Shown here: piece after piece, positions 35,336-44,252 of the stretch
Position numbering within the stretch: position 1 is the stretch's first letter
Layout: each line of letters starts with the position of its first letter
From: Tumebacillus permanentifrigoris
GTDB taxonomy: Bacteria; Bacillota; Bacilli; Tumebacillales; Tumebacillaceae
DNA: 64,000 bases
Reading direction: 5' to 3'
Assembly: GCF_003148565.1 (NCBI RefSeq)
Contig: NZ_QGGL01000007.1
Location: 160,461 to 224,460 of the forward strand
Position numbers and translations under genes: made by a program
The notes under the pieces: generated by a model
Databases searched by the model: none
What the model was told of the DNA's origin: nothing
What the model saw: the letters and a program-made list of their open reading frames with translations, nothing else

Positions 35336-35453
35336 ATATACACTTCCTCACTGACTTCATATTTTCATGATACATTTTTCCAAATTGCTCGTCAATGTTT
35401 TGTTTACTAAAAACACTCCCTTATCCTATGCCTTGTCAATGAATTAGATACAA

Positions 35454-35491
35454 AAAAGAGGCCCTCGTCGCGCGACGAGGGCCTCTTTTTT
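35454..35491 (-). terminator. Terminator of the protease gene
   Basis: AAAAAAGAGGCCCTCGTCG / CGACGAGGGCCTCTTTTTT, nearly perfect 19-bp stem. Confidence 0.9.
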
Positions 35492-37865
35492 ATTGCAAGA
35501 AGGTATTGTAGCTGTTCACGAGGCTGTTGGCAAAGGCAGCGCGAGTTACGTTGTCGAGCGGTTTGAAGCTCTCGGTCGGAGCGGCGCCTTCGATCAGCGA
35601 TTGGTTGACGAAGCCTGCGAGCAGGCCTTTTTGTGTGGCGACGACGACGTAGCCGCGTGCAGAGGCCGGGATCGAGGCATCGTCTGCGAAGTCGGTCGCG
35701 GTCGTCATGTTCTGTTGCGCGAGGTCGTCGAGGCCGAACGCTTTGACGAGGGCGACGGCGAGGGCGGCGCGGTTGACACTTTCCTGTGTGCCAAATGTCG
35801 TGGCGGTGCTGCCGGAGAGGACGTTCCCGCCTGTCCAGAACACGTCGCGCATCGGCGCTGCCTGTGCGGTGAGAGCGGAAACATACGGTGCAAGTGTCGC
35901 CGGGACATCCGTGTACGGCAGGGGTTGGGTCAGGTTCTGGCGGATCTCGAAGTCGGAGGCGATCCAGCGTGCGAGGTCGCCCTTGGTGATCAGCGCGTTG
36001 GGCTGGAAGTTCGTCGCGTCCGCCGAATCGATCAGACGCTTCTCCACCGCCGTGCGAATCGCGCCCTCATAGGCATGGCCCGCGATGTCATTCATCCCGG
36101 AGAACGTGCCGTAGTAGGTCCGATGCGAGAAGTTCACCGTATCTGGCAATCCAAGCACGGTACCAAGCGCACCGAGCACTTCGACTTTGTACGTGCCTTT
36201 CTGTGGCTTGTTCAACGCAATCGAGGTTTGCGTGCCATAGACAGCGCCGAGCAAATTGGCGTTGGTGGTGGTCACGGTGCCGTTCGGTGCCGTGACGCGC
36301 ACGGTCAGCAGATTCGCAGCTTCCCCCCACGCCACCGTGAAGTCGGTGATCTGCGCGTTGTCGCCGACGGTGAATGTGAAGGTGCTCGATGCCGCCGGAC
36401 TCCACGCTTTTTGCTCTGATTTGCTGTCCACGGAGCCGGTGTACTTGGCGTTAAAGGTCTGATTCACCACCGCACCATAGGTGCGATCGAGGTGCTGCGC
36501 TTTGTCGATCGCGGCGAAGGCGTTCACATAGCCTTTGCCCACTTCGAATTCGCTGTAGCCTGGCATCCGGGTCGCGGTGTCTTGGAGGATCGACTTGACT
36601 TGGTCGGGCGTGAGGTTGGGATTCGCCTCCTCCAGCAGAGCGACTACGCCGGCGATATGCGGCGTCGCCATCGAGGTTCCGCTCATCGTCGTATAGTATG
36701 GCAGATAGGCGGGCGGTATCATCGCCGCGTCATCCTGTGCGGAGAGCGGGGCGAGCACCGATTGTTTGGCTTTGGTCGAGATGATGTTCACACCCGGTGC
36801 GACGATGCTCGGGTGGTACAGGCTGTCGTCGCGGATGCCTCGGGAGGAGAAATCGGCGAGCGTGCCTTTTTCCTTGTCCCCGGCACCGACTGCGATCACC
36901 CACGGTGCGACCGAGTACGGGTTTTGCGTGTTCGCGGACGGGCCTTCGTTCCCCGCTGCGAACACGACACTGATGCCACGGTCGTGGAGTTTTTTCGTCG
37001 CGACATTGATCGGGTTGTTCGGATCGAACTCACCTGTTGACCCCCAGGAATTGGAGACGACTTGGATGTTGTACTGGTACTGGTGGGTCAGCACATAGTC
37101 GAGCCCTTCCAGCGCGGAGGTGATGACAATCGTCGCCCCGGCTCCGATCCCGATCAGATTGGCAGCTGGTGCCACCCCTGCATACGTCCCGCCGCTCGAT
37201 GTCCCATCTCCACCGATGATTCCGGCACAGTGCGTGCCATGCCCACCTGCGTTGTCGGTGTCCGGCACGTTCTCTATATAGGTAGGAGCGAGATAGTCGG
37301 ACACGGCTTCCTCCCCGACGACTTTTACGTTCTGCACGACGCGGGTGCCGAACTTCAGGTCGGGATGTGTGCCATCAATCCCAGAATCGAGGACGGCGAC
37401 ACCGATGCCTCTGCCGGAAAAGCCCATCGACGGAGTCTCGCGGTTCTCCTCCGCACCGATCTGCGCGACCGATTTGTCGAGGTAGTATTCGAGCTTCTGG
37501 TCCGCGTAGACCGACTGCAAGTTCGGGATCGCCGTGTTCAGCAGGGACAGCAGTTGCGGTTTGTTGACGTTGAGGATCACCATCGGCAGTTCGTTGAGTT
37601 TGGTTGCGGAGGTGATGCCGAGTTTTTTCAAGGCGTTGATGTCATCTGCGGTCGGCTAGCTGGTGTATGTTAGGATGATTTTTTGTGAGTCGGTGTCGAG
37701 CATGGTCGTGGCCTTGGCGAGCAACGCCGGGTCAAGCACAGTCGAGGTCAGACCGCTCGTCGTGGTAGCGGTCGCAGGTAGCGGTGTATTGAAGACAAGA
37801 CCTGTTGCACTCAATGCGAGCAGGGTAGCGGTCATCGTGCGAATCCAGTTCTTTTTCAAGGCCAT
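35490..37865 (-). pseudogene. Secreted subtilisin-like (S8) protease with SLH-like C-terminus, interrupted by one in-frame TAG
   Basis: A single frame runs from ATG 37865 to the stop at 35490, broken only by TAG at 37656-37658. The first 69 codons give a signal peptide and propeptide start ('MALKKNWIRTMTATLLALSA ... ATA'). The downstream part continues without shift ('PTADDINALKKLGITS'). The catalytic triad is intact: Asp ('VAVLDSGIDGTHPDL'), His ('GGHGTHCAGIIGG'), Ser ('SGTSMATPHIAG'). A beta domain follows, then SLH-like repeats at the C-terminus ('NFQPNALITKGDLARWIA', 'TESFKPLDNVTRAAFANSL'). Without readthrough the protease would lack export. The TAG may be a recent mutation or a sequencing error; CAG or TGG are one-base ancestors. 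Confidence 0.8.
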
Positions 37866-38003
37866 CTGGTGGTGCCTCCCTCGTCTTTTACTTTTTCTGA
37901 CTTAAATATAGCGAATTGTGCAGGGGCGTGAGTATCACCCGAAGGTGCAATCCTGTGCTCTACCAAGGTCATATTGACAATGTAAGTATATGTCGGAATA
38001 TGA

Positions 38004-38030
38004 AAAAACCCGACCTATAGGTCGAGTCGG
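38004..38030 (-). terminator. Terminator of the VOC protein gene
   Basis: CGACCTATAGGTCG hairpin followed by TTTTTT on the minus strand. Confidence 0.6.
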
Positions 38031-38059
38031 CCCCTGCTGCATTGGCACGAGCGTAGAGG

Positions 38060-38488
38060 TCAAACGTGCTTGGAGCCCCACTTTTTTTGTTCCATCTCAT
38101 TGAGTACCGTCATCCGTTCCGCGAGGTTGGAACAGTGGAACTCCCACTGCAAGCCATCGGGATCGAGGAAATTTACCGCCTGACCGATGCCGCGCAGGAT
38201 CGGTTCGCGGACGATCGGGACGTTGTGTGCGCGCAAGTGCTCTACGGCGGCTTCGAAGTCCTCGCGCTGAACGGTGAGGGCGAGGTGGTGGACGCCTTTT
38301 TGCGCCTGTACCGCCGCGCATGACGGCTGGTGCGAGATCGCAAACCACGTGTTGCCAGATTCGAGGTAAGCATAATCCGGCCCCTGTTGGACGAGGCGCA
38401 TGCGCAAGATCTCTGTATAGAAGTGCAGGGACCGCTCTAGGTCCTGCACGTGGAGCGTGATGTGATTCAAGCCGTGCGTGGTAAACAT
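38060..38488 (-). CDS. VOC-superfamily (glyoxalase-like) protein
   Basis: 142 residues from ATG 38488 (GAGGG upstream); the longer frame upstream overlaps pabB antisense and is not credible. Two beta-alpha-beta-beta-beta modules are visible: 'LNHITLHVQDLERSLHFYTEILRMRL' and 'GVHHLALTVQREDFEAAVEHLRAHNV', ending 'NFLDPDGLQWEFHC'. Candidate metal ligands are His in LNHITLHV, His in HHLALTV and Glu in QWEF. Such proteins include glyoxalases, dioxygenases and antibiotic-modifying thiol transferases; substrate unknown. Divergent from pabB. Confidence 0.8.
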   Translation of the reverse strand: MFTTHGLNHITLHVQDLERSLHFYTEILRMRLVQQGPDYAYLESGNTWFAISHQPSCAAVQAQKGVHHLALTVQREDFEAAVEHLRAHNVPIVREPILRGIGQAVNFLDPDGLQWEFHCSNLAERMTVLNEMEQKKWGSKHV

Positions 38489-38574
38489 GATGCACCCTCT
38501 TTCCTGTACTTCCCACTGGAGATATAGTACAATGACCACGTCATTTTTACGAGAACGTTCTGAGGTGATAGAGT

Positions 38575-39942
38575 TTGTTGGCCGCATGGAGAAGACTGGA
38601 GCAAGCGCTCGACCCGATAGCTTTGTTCGCCCGCGTCGCCCATCTGCCGTACAGCTTGTGGCTGGACAGCGGGGCACACGGACGGTATATGATCCTCGCG
38701 TGGGACCCGGTGCGCCGGGTGGACTTGCGCTTTGATGATCCACAGTGCCCATTTGAAACGATTGACCAACTGCTTGCAGAGGCTCCGCAAGTGGACGCTC
38801 CTGCAGATGCCCCGCCCTATCTCAGTGGCGTGCTCGGAACGCTTGGCTACGAGCTGGGTTGGAACTTAGAGCGCATCGGGGACGCCAAGCCCAACCCGCA
38901 CGGAATTCCAGATGGCGTGCTGATCCTGCCCGGCAAGGCGGTCATCCTCGACGTGCTGGAAAAAGCGACCTGGGTGGTCGCAGTAACGGAAAGCGCATCG
39001 GCAGACACAGCCGTGGACGAGCTCCTCAGTTGGTGCTTGGAACCCTGCGCTCCTGTTGAAGCTCCCACCACACCCGTCGCCCGCTCCCCGCTGCGCCCGG
39101 AGATCGTGAAGGCGGACTACCTCGACCGCGTGCGTCAAGTCAAGCAGTACATCCGCGAAGGCGACATCTTCCAAGCCAACCTGACGTATCAGATCGCGGT
39201 GGAGGTGGCGGACGGCGACCCGTGGGCGCTGTTCCTCGCCCTGCGCGAGACCAATGGCGGCACGTATGCAGGTTACTTCAACATCCCTGGCTATGTGATC
39301 CTGAGCGGCTCACCCGAACTGTTTCTCCGCTGGGACCAGCAGACGATTGAAACGATCCCGATCAAAGGCACTCGCCCACGCGGTACAGATGCAGCGTCCG
39401 ACCTCGCCCTGCGCGACGAACTTGCCACCAGTGAAAAGGATCGCGCCGAACTGCTGATGATCGTCGACCTTGAACGCAACGACCTCGGCAAGTTCTGCCG
39501 AGCGGGCAGTGTCGAAGTCCCAGTGCTTTTTGACCTCGAAGCCCATCGCACTGTCTGGCACCAAGTCGCGGTCGTGCGCGGACGCCTGCCTGAGCAGATC
39601 AGAGCGAGCGAGATTCTGAGAGCGACCTTCCCCGGCGGCTCGATCACCGGGGCGCCGAAGATCCGCGCTATGCAGATCATCCACGAACTGGAGAACTCCC
39701 GCCGCGGCATCTACACCGGGGCGCTCGGCTTTCTCGATGCGCGTGGCCACTCCGCGTGGAACATCGCGATCCGCACGATGACCTACACCGCCGAGCGCGA
39801 AATTCGCCTCTACGTTGGCGGTGGCATCGTCGCTGACTCCGACCCAGAGGACGAGTACAAGGAAACGCAAGTCAAAGCCCAAGGCATGCTCCGCGCCATC
39901 GACCGTTGGTCCGCTGGTACGATCCGCCCGGAATGGGTGTAA
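38575..39942 (+). CDS. pabB: Aminodeoxychorismate synthase component I
   Basis: 455 residues from TTG 38575, with GAGGTG 7 nt upstream. Chorismate-binding fold with 'REGDIFQANLTYQIAVE', 'ETIPIKGTRPRG' (the Lys in PIKGT distinguishes PabB from TrpE), 'ELLMIVDLERNDLGKFCRAGSVEV', 'TFPGGSITGAPKIRAMQII' and 'GGGIVADSDPEDEYKET'. Converts chorismate plus ammonia to aminodeoxychorismate for folate. No dedicated glutamine amidotransferase is adjacent; the convergent trpEG fusion carries its own. Confidence 0.85.
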   Translation: MLAAWRRLEQALDPIALFARVAHLPYSLWLDSGAHGRYMILAWDPVRRVDLRFDDPQCPFETIDQLLAEAPQVDAPADAPPYLSGVLGTLGYELGWNLERIGDAKPNPHGIPDGVLILPGKAVILDVLEKATWVVAVTESASADTAVDELLSWCLEPCAPVEAPTTPVARSPLRPEIVKADYLDRVRQVKQYIREGDIFQANLTYQIAVEVADGDPWALFLALRETNGGTYAGYFNIPGYVILSGSPELFLRWDQQTIETIPIKGTRPRGTDAASDLALRDELATSEKDRAELLMIVDLERNDLGKFCRAGSVEVPVLFDLEAHRTVWHQVAVVRGRLPEQIRASEILRATFPGGSITGAPKIRAMQIIHELENSRRGIYTGALGFLDARGHSAWNIAIRTMTYTAEREIRLYVGGGIVADSDPEDEYKETQVKAQGMLRAIDRWSAGTIRPEWV

Positions 39943-39980
39943 AAAAGCCTTTCACGTCCCGCGACGTGAAAGGCTTTTTT
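39941..39980. terminator. Bidirectional terminator
   Basis: AAAAAAGCCTTTCACGTC / GACGTGAAAGGCTTTTTT between pabB and trpEG. Confidence 0.9.
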
Positions 39981-42175
39981 TACTTCGAATGCACAGGTTG
40001 TGACAGCCGACCGAGCACATTCTCGATCATCTTCAATCCCAACTGGTTGCGGGCGGTCATGATCGATTCCGGGTGGAATTGCACGGCGGTGATCGGCAGT
40101 TCGGTGTGCTCCACGCCCATCACGATGCCATCCTCCGTTTGAGCCGTCACGCGCAGCACTTCTGGCAGTTGTGCCGCATGTAGCGAATGATACAGCCCGA
40201 CGGTGAACTCCGCTGGCAATCCAGCCCACATCTCGCTCTGTCCGACTTGTAACACCTTCGCCGGCTTGCCATGACGCGGCACCGGCAACAAATCGAGCGC
40301 ACCGCCGAAGTGCTCGACGATGCCTTGCAACCCGAGGCAGACGCCGAACACCGGCAGTTCACGCGCCACGCAGAGCGAGATCGTCTCGCTCAACTGGAAC
40401 TGCTCTGGTCGACCTGGCCCTGGCGAGAGCAACACGAGGTCGAAGTGTTCACGCCCCTCTGCCAACGCCTGACGTGCGAAGTGCGAACGCAACGTCACGA
40501 CGTCCGCCCCGGTCTGACGGAAATAGTTCGCCAGCGTGTGGACAAAGGAATCCTCATGGTCGACGAACAGCACCCGCTTGCCGGCTCCTGGACGCGTGGG
40601 GGGGAATCCGGTCAGCTTCTGTGGCAGCTTGCCTTCGCGCACACTGCGAATCGCTTGCACCAGCGCCGCCGCCTTCGTCAGCGTCTCCGCTTCCTCATCC
40701 TCCGGGATCGAATCGTAGAGCACCGTCGCGCCGACGCGAATCTCCGCAACGTCGTTTTTGATCCGAATCGTGCGCAGGGTCAGGCCGGTGTTGAGATCGC
40801 CATTGAAGGCTAGATACCCCACCGCACCACCGTACCAGATGCGTGGCGCAGGTTCATTCTGCTCAATCCAACGAATCGCCGCGGGCTTCGGAGCCCCCGT
40901 GATCGTCACGGCCCACATATGGGTAATAAATGCATCGAGCGAGTCGTACTGCGGGGCCAACCGCCCTTCGACATGGTCGACTGTGTGAATCAGGTGCGAG
41001 TACATCTCGGTCTGGCGTCGGCCGATCACCTTCACAGAACCGGGCACGCAGATGCGCGACTTGTCGTTGCGGTCAACGTCTGTACACATCGTCAGTTCCG
41101 ACTCATCCTTGATCGAGTTCAGCAGTTCACGGATGCGATCCGCATCCTCCAACGCATCTTGCCCGCGCTTGATCGTGCCTGAGATCGGGCAGGTCTCCAC
41201 GCGATCGCCTTCGACGCGAACGTACATCTCCGGCGACGAACCGACCAAGTATTCGTCGCCTAAATTGATGATAAACCCATAGGGGCTCGGGTTGATCTGC
41301 TTGAGCTTGCTGAACACATCAGACGGACGATCTGCACAGCGTTCAAAAATCGACTGCGTCGGCACCACTTCGAACATGTCGCCTCGACGGAAGTAGTCCA
41401 TCGCCCCGCGCACCGTCTGTGCATAGCGCCCCGGCACATATTCCGGCAGCGGAACGTTTGGGAAGGAACGCTCGGTATCGGTACCCTCGCGTGGCAATCC
41501 TCGGGTCGAGCGGTCGCCCACTTCAAATTCATACGTCAAGCGATACGCCAAATTCATCTGGTGGTCGACAATCATCAACTCATCAGGCAGGAACATCACC
41601 AAGTCGGACTGATCCGCATCGCGCGCCTTCTGCAACTCAATCGGCTCCAATTGGTAGATCAAGTCATAGCCAAATGCGCCATAGAGCCCGAGGAAGCCGT
41701 CCTCCGGGTTGGCGAACAGGTCTTTGACAGCGCGAATCACGGTGAACACAGACGTTTGGCGGCTGCGTTCCTCCTCATAGAAAAACGCCTCTAAGGCTTG
41801 AATCGTCCCTTGCAGGATCGTGGAGGTGCGCTCGGTGAGGGAGATCGCCGGATGGGCGGTCAAGAAATTCCCGACGAGGTCCATCAAGACCTCGCCGCGC
41901 GAGTTGAGCGCTGTGAGGGTGAAGCTCCGCCCAGAAGCGGACGCTCGCACCTCCAGAGCTGGGTTCAGGAACCCGATGTCCCAGCGTGAATAGCGGCCAG
42001 GATACTCGTAGGAACTGGAGAACAGCGCACCGCGCCGCTCGTCGATCCCGTGCAGGATGCGCTCGACAGCGCCCGCGATCTCGACTTGCTCCAGCGAGCG
42101 GTAGATCGCGATGCCTTCGCGGGTGGTGTAGGTCTTTTCCTCAGACGCAAACTTCAAATTGGATAGAATGCTCAT
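39980..42175 (-). CDS. trpEG: Anthranilate synthase, TrpE-TrpG fusion
   Basis: 731 residues. The N-terminal about 510 residues are component I, with 'VVPTQSIFERCADRPSDVF', 'VETCPISGTIKRGQD' (PISGT, as in TrpE rather than PabB), 'SELTMCTDVDRNDKSRICVPGSVKV' and 'VGATVLYDSIPEDEEAET'. The C-terminal about 195 residues are a class I glutamine amidotransferase: 'VLFVDHEDSFVHTLANYF', 'LLSPGPGRP', nucleophile Cys in 'FGVCLGLQG', His-Glu in 'VQFHPES'. Produces anthranilate for tryptophan. Such full fusions are known mainly outside Firmicutes. No other trp gene lies in the window. Preceded by a TRAP-like leader. Confidence 0.9.
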   Translation of the reverse strand: MSILSNLKFASEEKTYTTREGIAIYRSLEQVEIAGAVERILHGIDERRGALFSSSYEYPGRYSRWDIGFLNPALEVRASASGRSFTLTALNSRGEVLMDLVGNFLTAHPAISLTERTSTILQGTIQALEAFFYEEERSRQTSVFTVIRAVKDLFANPEDGFLGLYGAFGYDLIYQLEPIELQKARDADQSDLVMFLPDELMIVDHQMNLAYRLTYEFEVGDRSTRGLPREGTDTERSFPNVPLPEYVPGRYAQTVRGAMDYFRRGDMFEVVPTQSIFERCADRPSDVFSKLKQINPSPYGFIINLGDEYLVGSSPEMYVRVEGDRVETCPISGTIKRGQDALEDADRIRELLNSIKDESELTMCTDVDRNDKSRICVPGSVKVIGRRQTEMYSHLIHTVDHVEGRLAPQYDSLDAFITHMWAVTITGAPKPAAIRWIEQNEPAPRIWYGGAVGYLAFNGDLNTGLTLRTIRIKNDVAEIRVGATVLYDSIPEDEEAETLTKAAALVQAIRSVREGKLPQKLTGFPPTRPGAGKRVLFVDHEDSFVHTLANYFRQTGADVVTLRSHFARQALAEGREHFDLVLLSPGPGRPEQFQLSETISLCVARELPVFGVCLGLQGIVEHFGGALDLLPVPRHGKPAKVLQVGQSEMWAGLPAEFTVGLYHSLHAAQLPEVLRVTAQTEDGIVMGVEHTELPITAVQFHPESIMTARNQLGLKMIENVLGRLSQPVHSK

Positions 42176-42331
42176 GAAAAACTTCCTCCTCTACTATGAG
42201 GAGAACAGGAAGATGTAGTTTGAAATTCATCTCAGCTCAACAAACCTACTCGGCTGTCCTGTCTCATCTCATCTCAACTCAACACGCTCTAAACTGCTTA
42301 AATTATAACACCATCGGTCTTCAAGCGGCAA
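42176..42331 (-). promoter_or_regulatory. trp leader: promoter, TRAP-like (G/U)AG array and RBS hairpin
   Basis: On the minus strand a TATAAT (42307-42302) with a TTGCCG (42331-42326) 18 nt upstream is followed by an array of NAG triplets: UAG (42291), GAG at 42280, 42275, 42270 and 42265 in 5-nt steps, CAG at 42261 and 42256, GAG 42251, UAG 42248, GAG 42238 and 42233. Eleven triplets mostly 2-3 nt apart is the layout of a TRAP (MtrB) binding site. Downstream, CTCCTC and GAGGAG pair around ATAGTA and sequester the GAGGAGG ribosome binding site; a short T run (GAAGTTTTT) follows. Tryptophan-bound TRAP would be expected to reduce trpEG expression. Confidence 0.75.
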
Positions 42332-42336
42332 TCGAC

Positions 42337-43119
42337 TTACAGAAAAGAGTCCAAGACCCGGAACCACTGCAGCTTGGTTTCCTCCCTTTTTTCCAATCCA
42401 TACGCTTGTAAAAAAGGTTCGACCCACTCCACACCTACATTCATGATGATGCTCTTCACCGCGATTGCGAGGTCGAGGTACCGATCCCCGATCCCGAGGT
42501 TGCCCCAGTCGACGAATCCGGTGATCTGCAGATCATCCGGGTTCAGCAGGATGTTCGGAAAACAGTAGTCGCCATGTACGACCACGAGATCCTGCTCCGT
42601 CGTTTCCGGACGCGTCGCGATCAACTCCTGCAAGACATCCTCCGCGCTCTGTCCCGGATGCAACGCCGCCATTGCGTCCACATCCGCGAGCCCGCTATGC
42701 AGGTTGATTTTTGCCATCTGCAACAGCCAACCCGGTCGCATCTCATAGGGACACTCCTGCCACGGGGTCGCGTGGATCTGGCGCAATCCCTGTGCCAGCA
42801 CCGGCACGAGTTCTGCAGTCCGCCCTTGCCACATCGGGTCGGCGGCATGTGCGCCTGGCACTTCCGACATCAGCAGGTACTCCATGATCCCTTCCTCCCG
42901 AAACTCCAACACGTCGGGAGCGGGCAAGCGCTGTGCCGCCCAGCGCATCCGTTCCGCTTCAAACGCCAGCGCCGTTCCGCTGAAGCGGTCCATCATCTTC
43001 AGATAGCGGGTCGGCTGCCCTTCTAACCCAACTAAGCGATGCATCGTCGCACCGGAGCGACCGATCGTCAACTCTTCCCATCGGCAGTTCCCGATCACCT
43101 CACGCAGACTTTCTACCAT
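42337..43119 (-). CDS. Aminoglycoside phosphotransferase (APH) family kinase
   Basis: 260 residues. The Brenner motif 'VVVHGDYCFPNILLN' and the metal-binding 'GFVDWGNLGIGDRYLDLA' are intact, and the N-terminal lobe has 'RYLKMMDRFSGTALAFEAERMRW'. The pattern is nearest APH(3')-type kinases, but many family members phosphorylate other small molecules; resistance activity is not shown by sequence. The stop lies only 6 bases from the -35 of the trpEG leader promoter. Confidence 0.8.
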   Translation of the reverse strand: MVESLREVIGNCRWEELTIGRSGATMHRLVGLEGQPTRYLKMMDRFSGTALAFEAERMRWAAQRLPAPDVLEFREEGIMEYLLMSEVPGAHAADPMWQGRTAELVPVLAQGLRQIHATPWQECPYEMRPGWLLQMAKINLHSGLADVDAMAALHPGQSAEDVLQELIATRPETTEQDLVVVHGDYCFPNILLNPDDLQITGFVDWGNLGIGDRYLDLAIAVKSIIMNVGVEWVEPFLQAYGLEKREETKLQWFRVLDSFL

Positions 43120-43279
43120 TTCGACTATCGCCCGCCTTTCGCACCTATCGCAGACCTCTCAGGTCTCCAGCTCGCTTCCCTAATTTCAATCCAAATGAAT
43201 GATTCCACTGTAGTAAGTTCGACTTACCCCGAGTTCCTCCTTCGCCAAAAAAGACCCAAATTCCGGAAATAGACGGAAT

Positions 43280-44158
43280 TTAGGCCTGCACGACGCGGTT
43301 GCGCCCGGTCTTCTTGGCTTGGTAGAGCGCTTGGTCGGCGCTGTGAATCCATTCGGAGAGCGCGCCGCCGCCATACTCGCTGACCCCGATCGAGATCGTG
43401 ATCGCCTCGAGCGTCCCCCCCAGTTGTAGCGGGTGTTGCGCCACGCGGTCGCGAATCGACTCAGCGACGGCCAGCACCTCTGGCATCGTCCGTCCGACGA
43501 GCAGGATCAGGAACTCCTCCCCACCGTAGCGCCCGACGACATCCTCTGCGCCGACCGCTTGACGCAGAATCTGCGCCACCTTGACCAACACGACATCGCC
43601 CTGTACATGTCCGTAGGTATCGTTGATCCGCTTAAACGAGTCGAGGTCGAGCAGCATCAGCATCAACGGTTCCGGCCTTATCGCCACCCTTTGCAGGGCA
43701 GCTACCAGTTGTTCCTTCACGTACCGCCGGTTGGACAGTCCCGTCAGGAAGTCCGTGTAGGCGGCGACCTCCAACTTTTTCCGCCGTTCCACGTCCTGCA
43801 AAATGATCTTGATGCGCGCCTGCAATTCGCGGAAGTCAAACGGTTTGGTGATGTAGTCGATCGCCCCGAGCTGCAAGCCTTCCAACTTCGAGTCGATCGA
43901 ACTCTTCGCGGTTAAAAAGATGATCTTGGTCTCCTGATGCCGCGTCGGATGTTCGCGCACGCGCCGCGCCACTTCAAATCCATCGAGGTGCGGCATCATG
44001 ACGTCGAGCAACAGCAAGTCGAACTCCTCCCGTTCGAGGATCTCCAGCGCGACCAACCCGTTGCGGGCTTCGTGTACCTCGTAGCCGAGTCGATTCAAGT
44101 GCCGAACCAACAGCGCGGCGTTCATCGCTTCATCGTCGACCACCAAGATTTTCGCCAT
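43280..44158 (-). CDS. Response regulator with GGDEF diguanylate cyclase output
   Basis: 292 residues from ATG 44158 (AGGTGA upstream); the long upstream frame is antisense to the kinase gene and is rejected. Receiver domain 1-120: 'KILVVDDEAMNA', phospho-Asp in 'LLLLDVMMPHLDGFE', Lys in 'YITKPFDF'. GGDEF domain: 'TDFLTGLSNRRYVKEQ', 'DLDSFKRINDTYGHVQGD' and active site 'RYGGEEF'. No RxxD inhibitory site is seen just before the active site. Makes c-di-GMP on phosphorylation. The divergent kinase at 44253 is the likely partner, the HD-GYP enzyme at 14.3 kb a possible opponent. Confidence 0.9.
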   Translation of the reverse strand: MAKILVVDDEAMNAALLVRHLNRLGYEVHEARNGLVALEILEREEFDLLLLDVMMPHLDGFEVARRVREHPTRHQETKIIFLTAKSSIDSKLEGLQLGAIDYITKPFDFRELQARIKIILQDVERRKKLEVAAYTDFLTGLSNRRYVKEQLVAALQRVAIRPEPLMLMLLDLDSFKRINDTYGHVQGDVVLVKVAQILRQAVGAEDVVGRYGGEEFLILLVGRTMPEVLAVAESIRDRVAQHPLQLGGTLEAITISIGVSEYGGGALSEWIHSADQALYQAKKTGRNRVVQA

Positions 44159-44252
44159 GTTTCTCACCTGCTCAGCTCCTTGTTTCCCTAGTTTATTCAC
44201 GGGTGAAGCCGATGTGAACCGCATATCTTGAACGGGAGGGAGGAGGGATCGG

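Noticed and set aside
38489..38752. N-terminal extension of the VOC protein
   Set aside because: It overlaps pabB antisense and lacks any fold; the VOC fold starts at ATG 38488.
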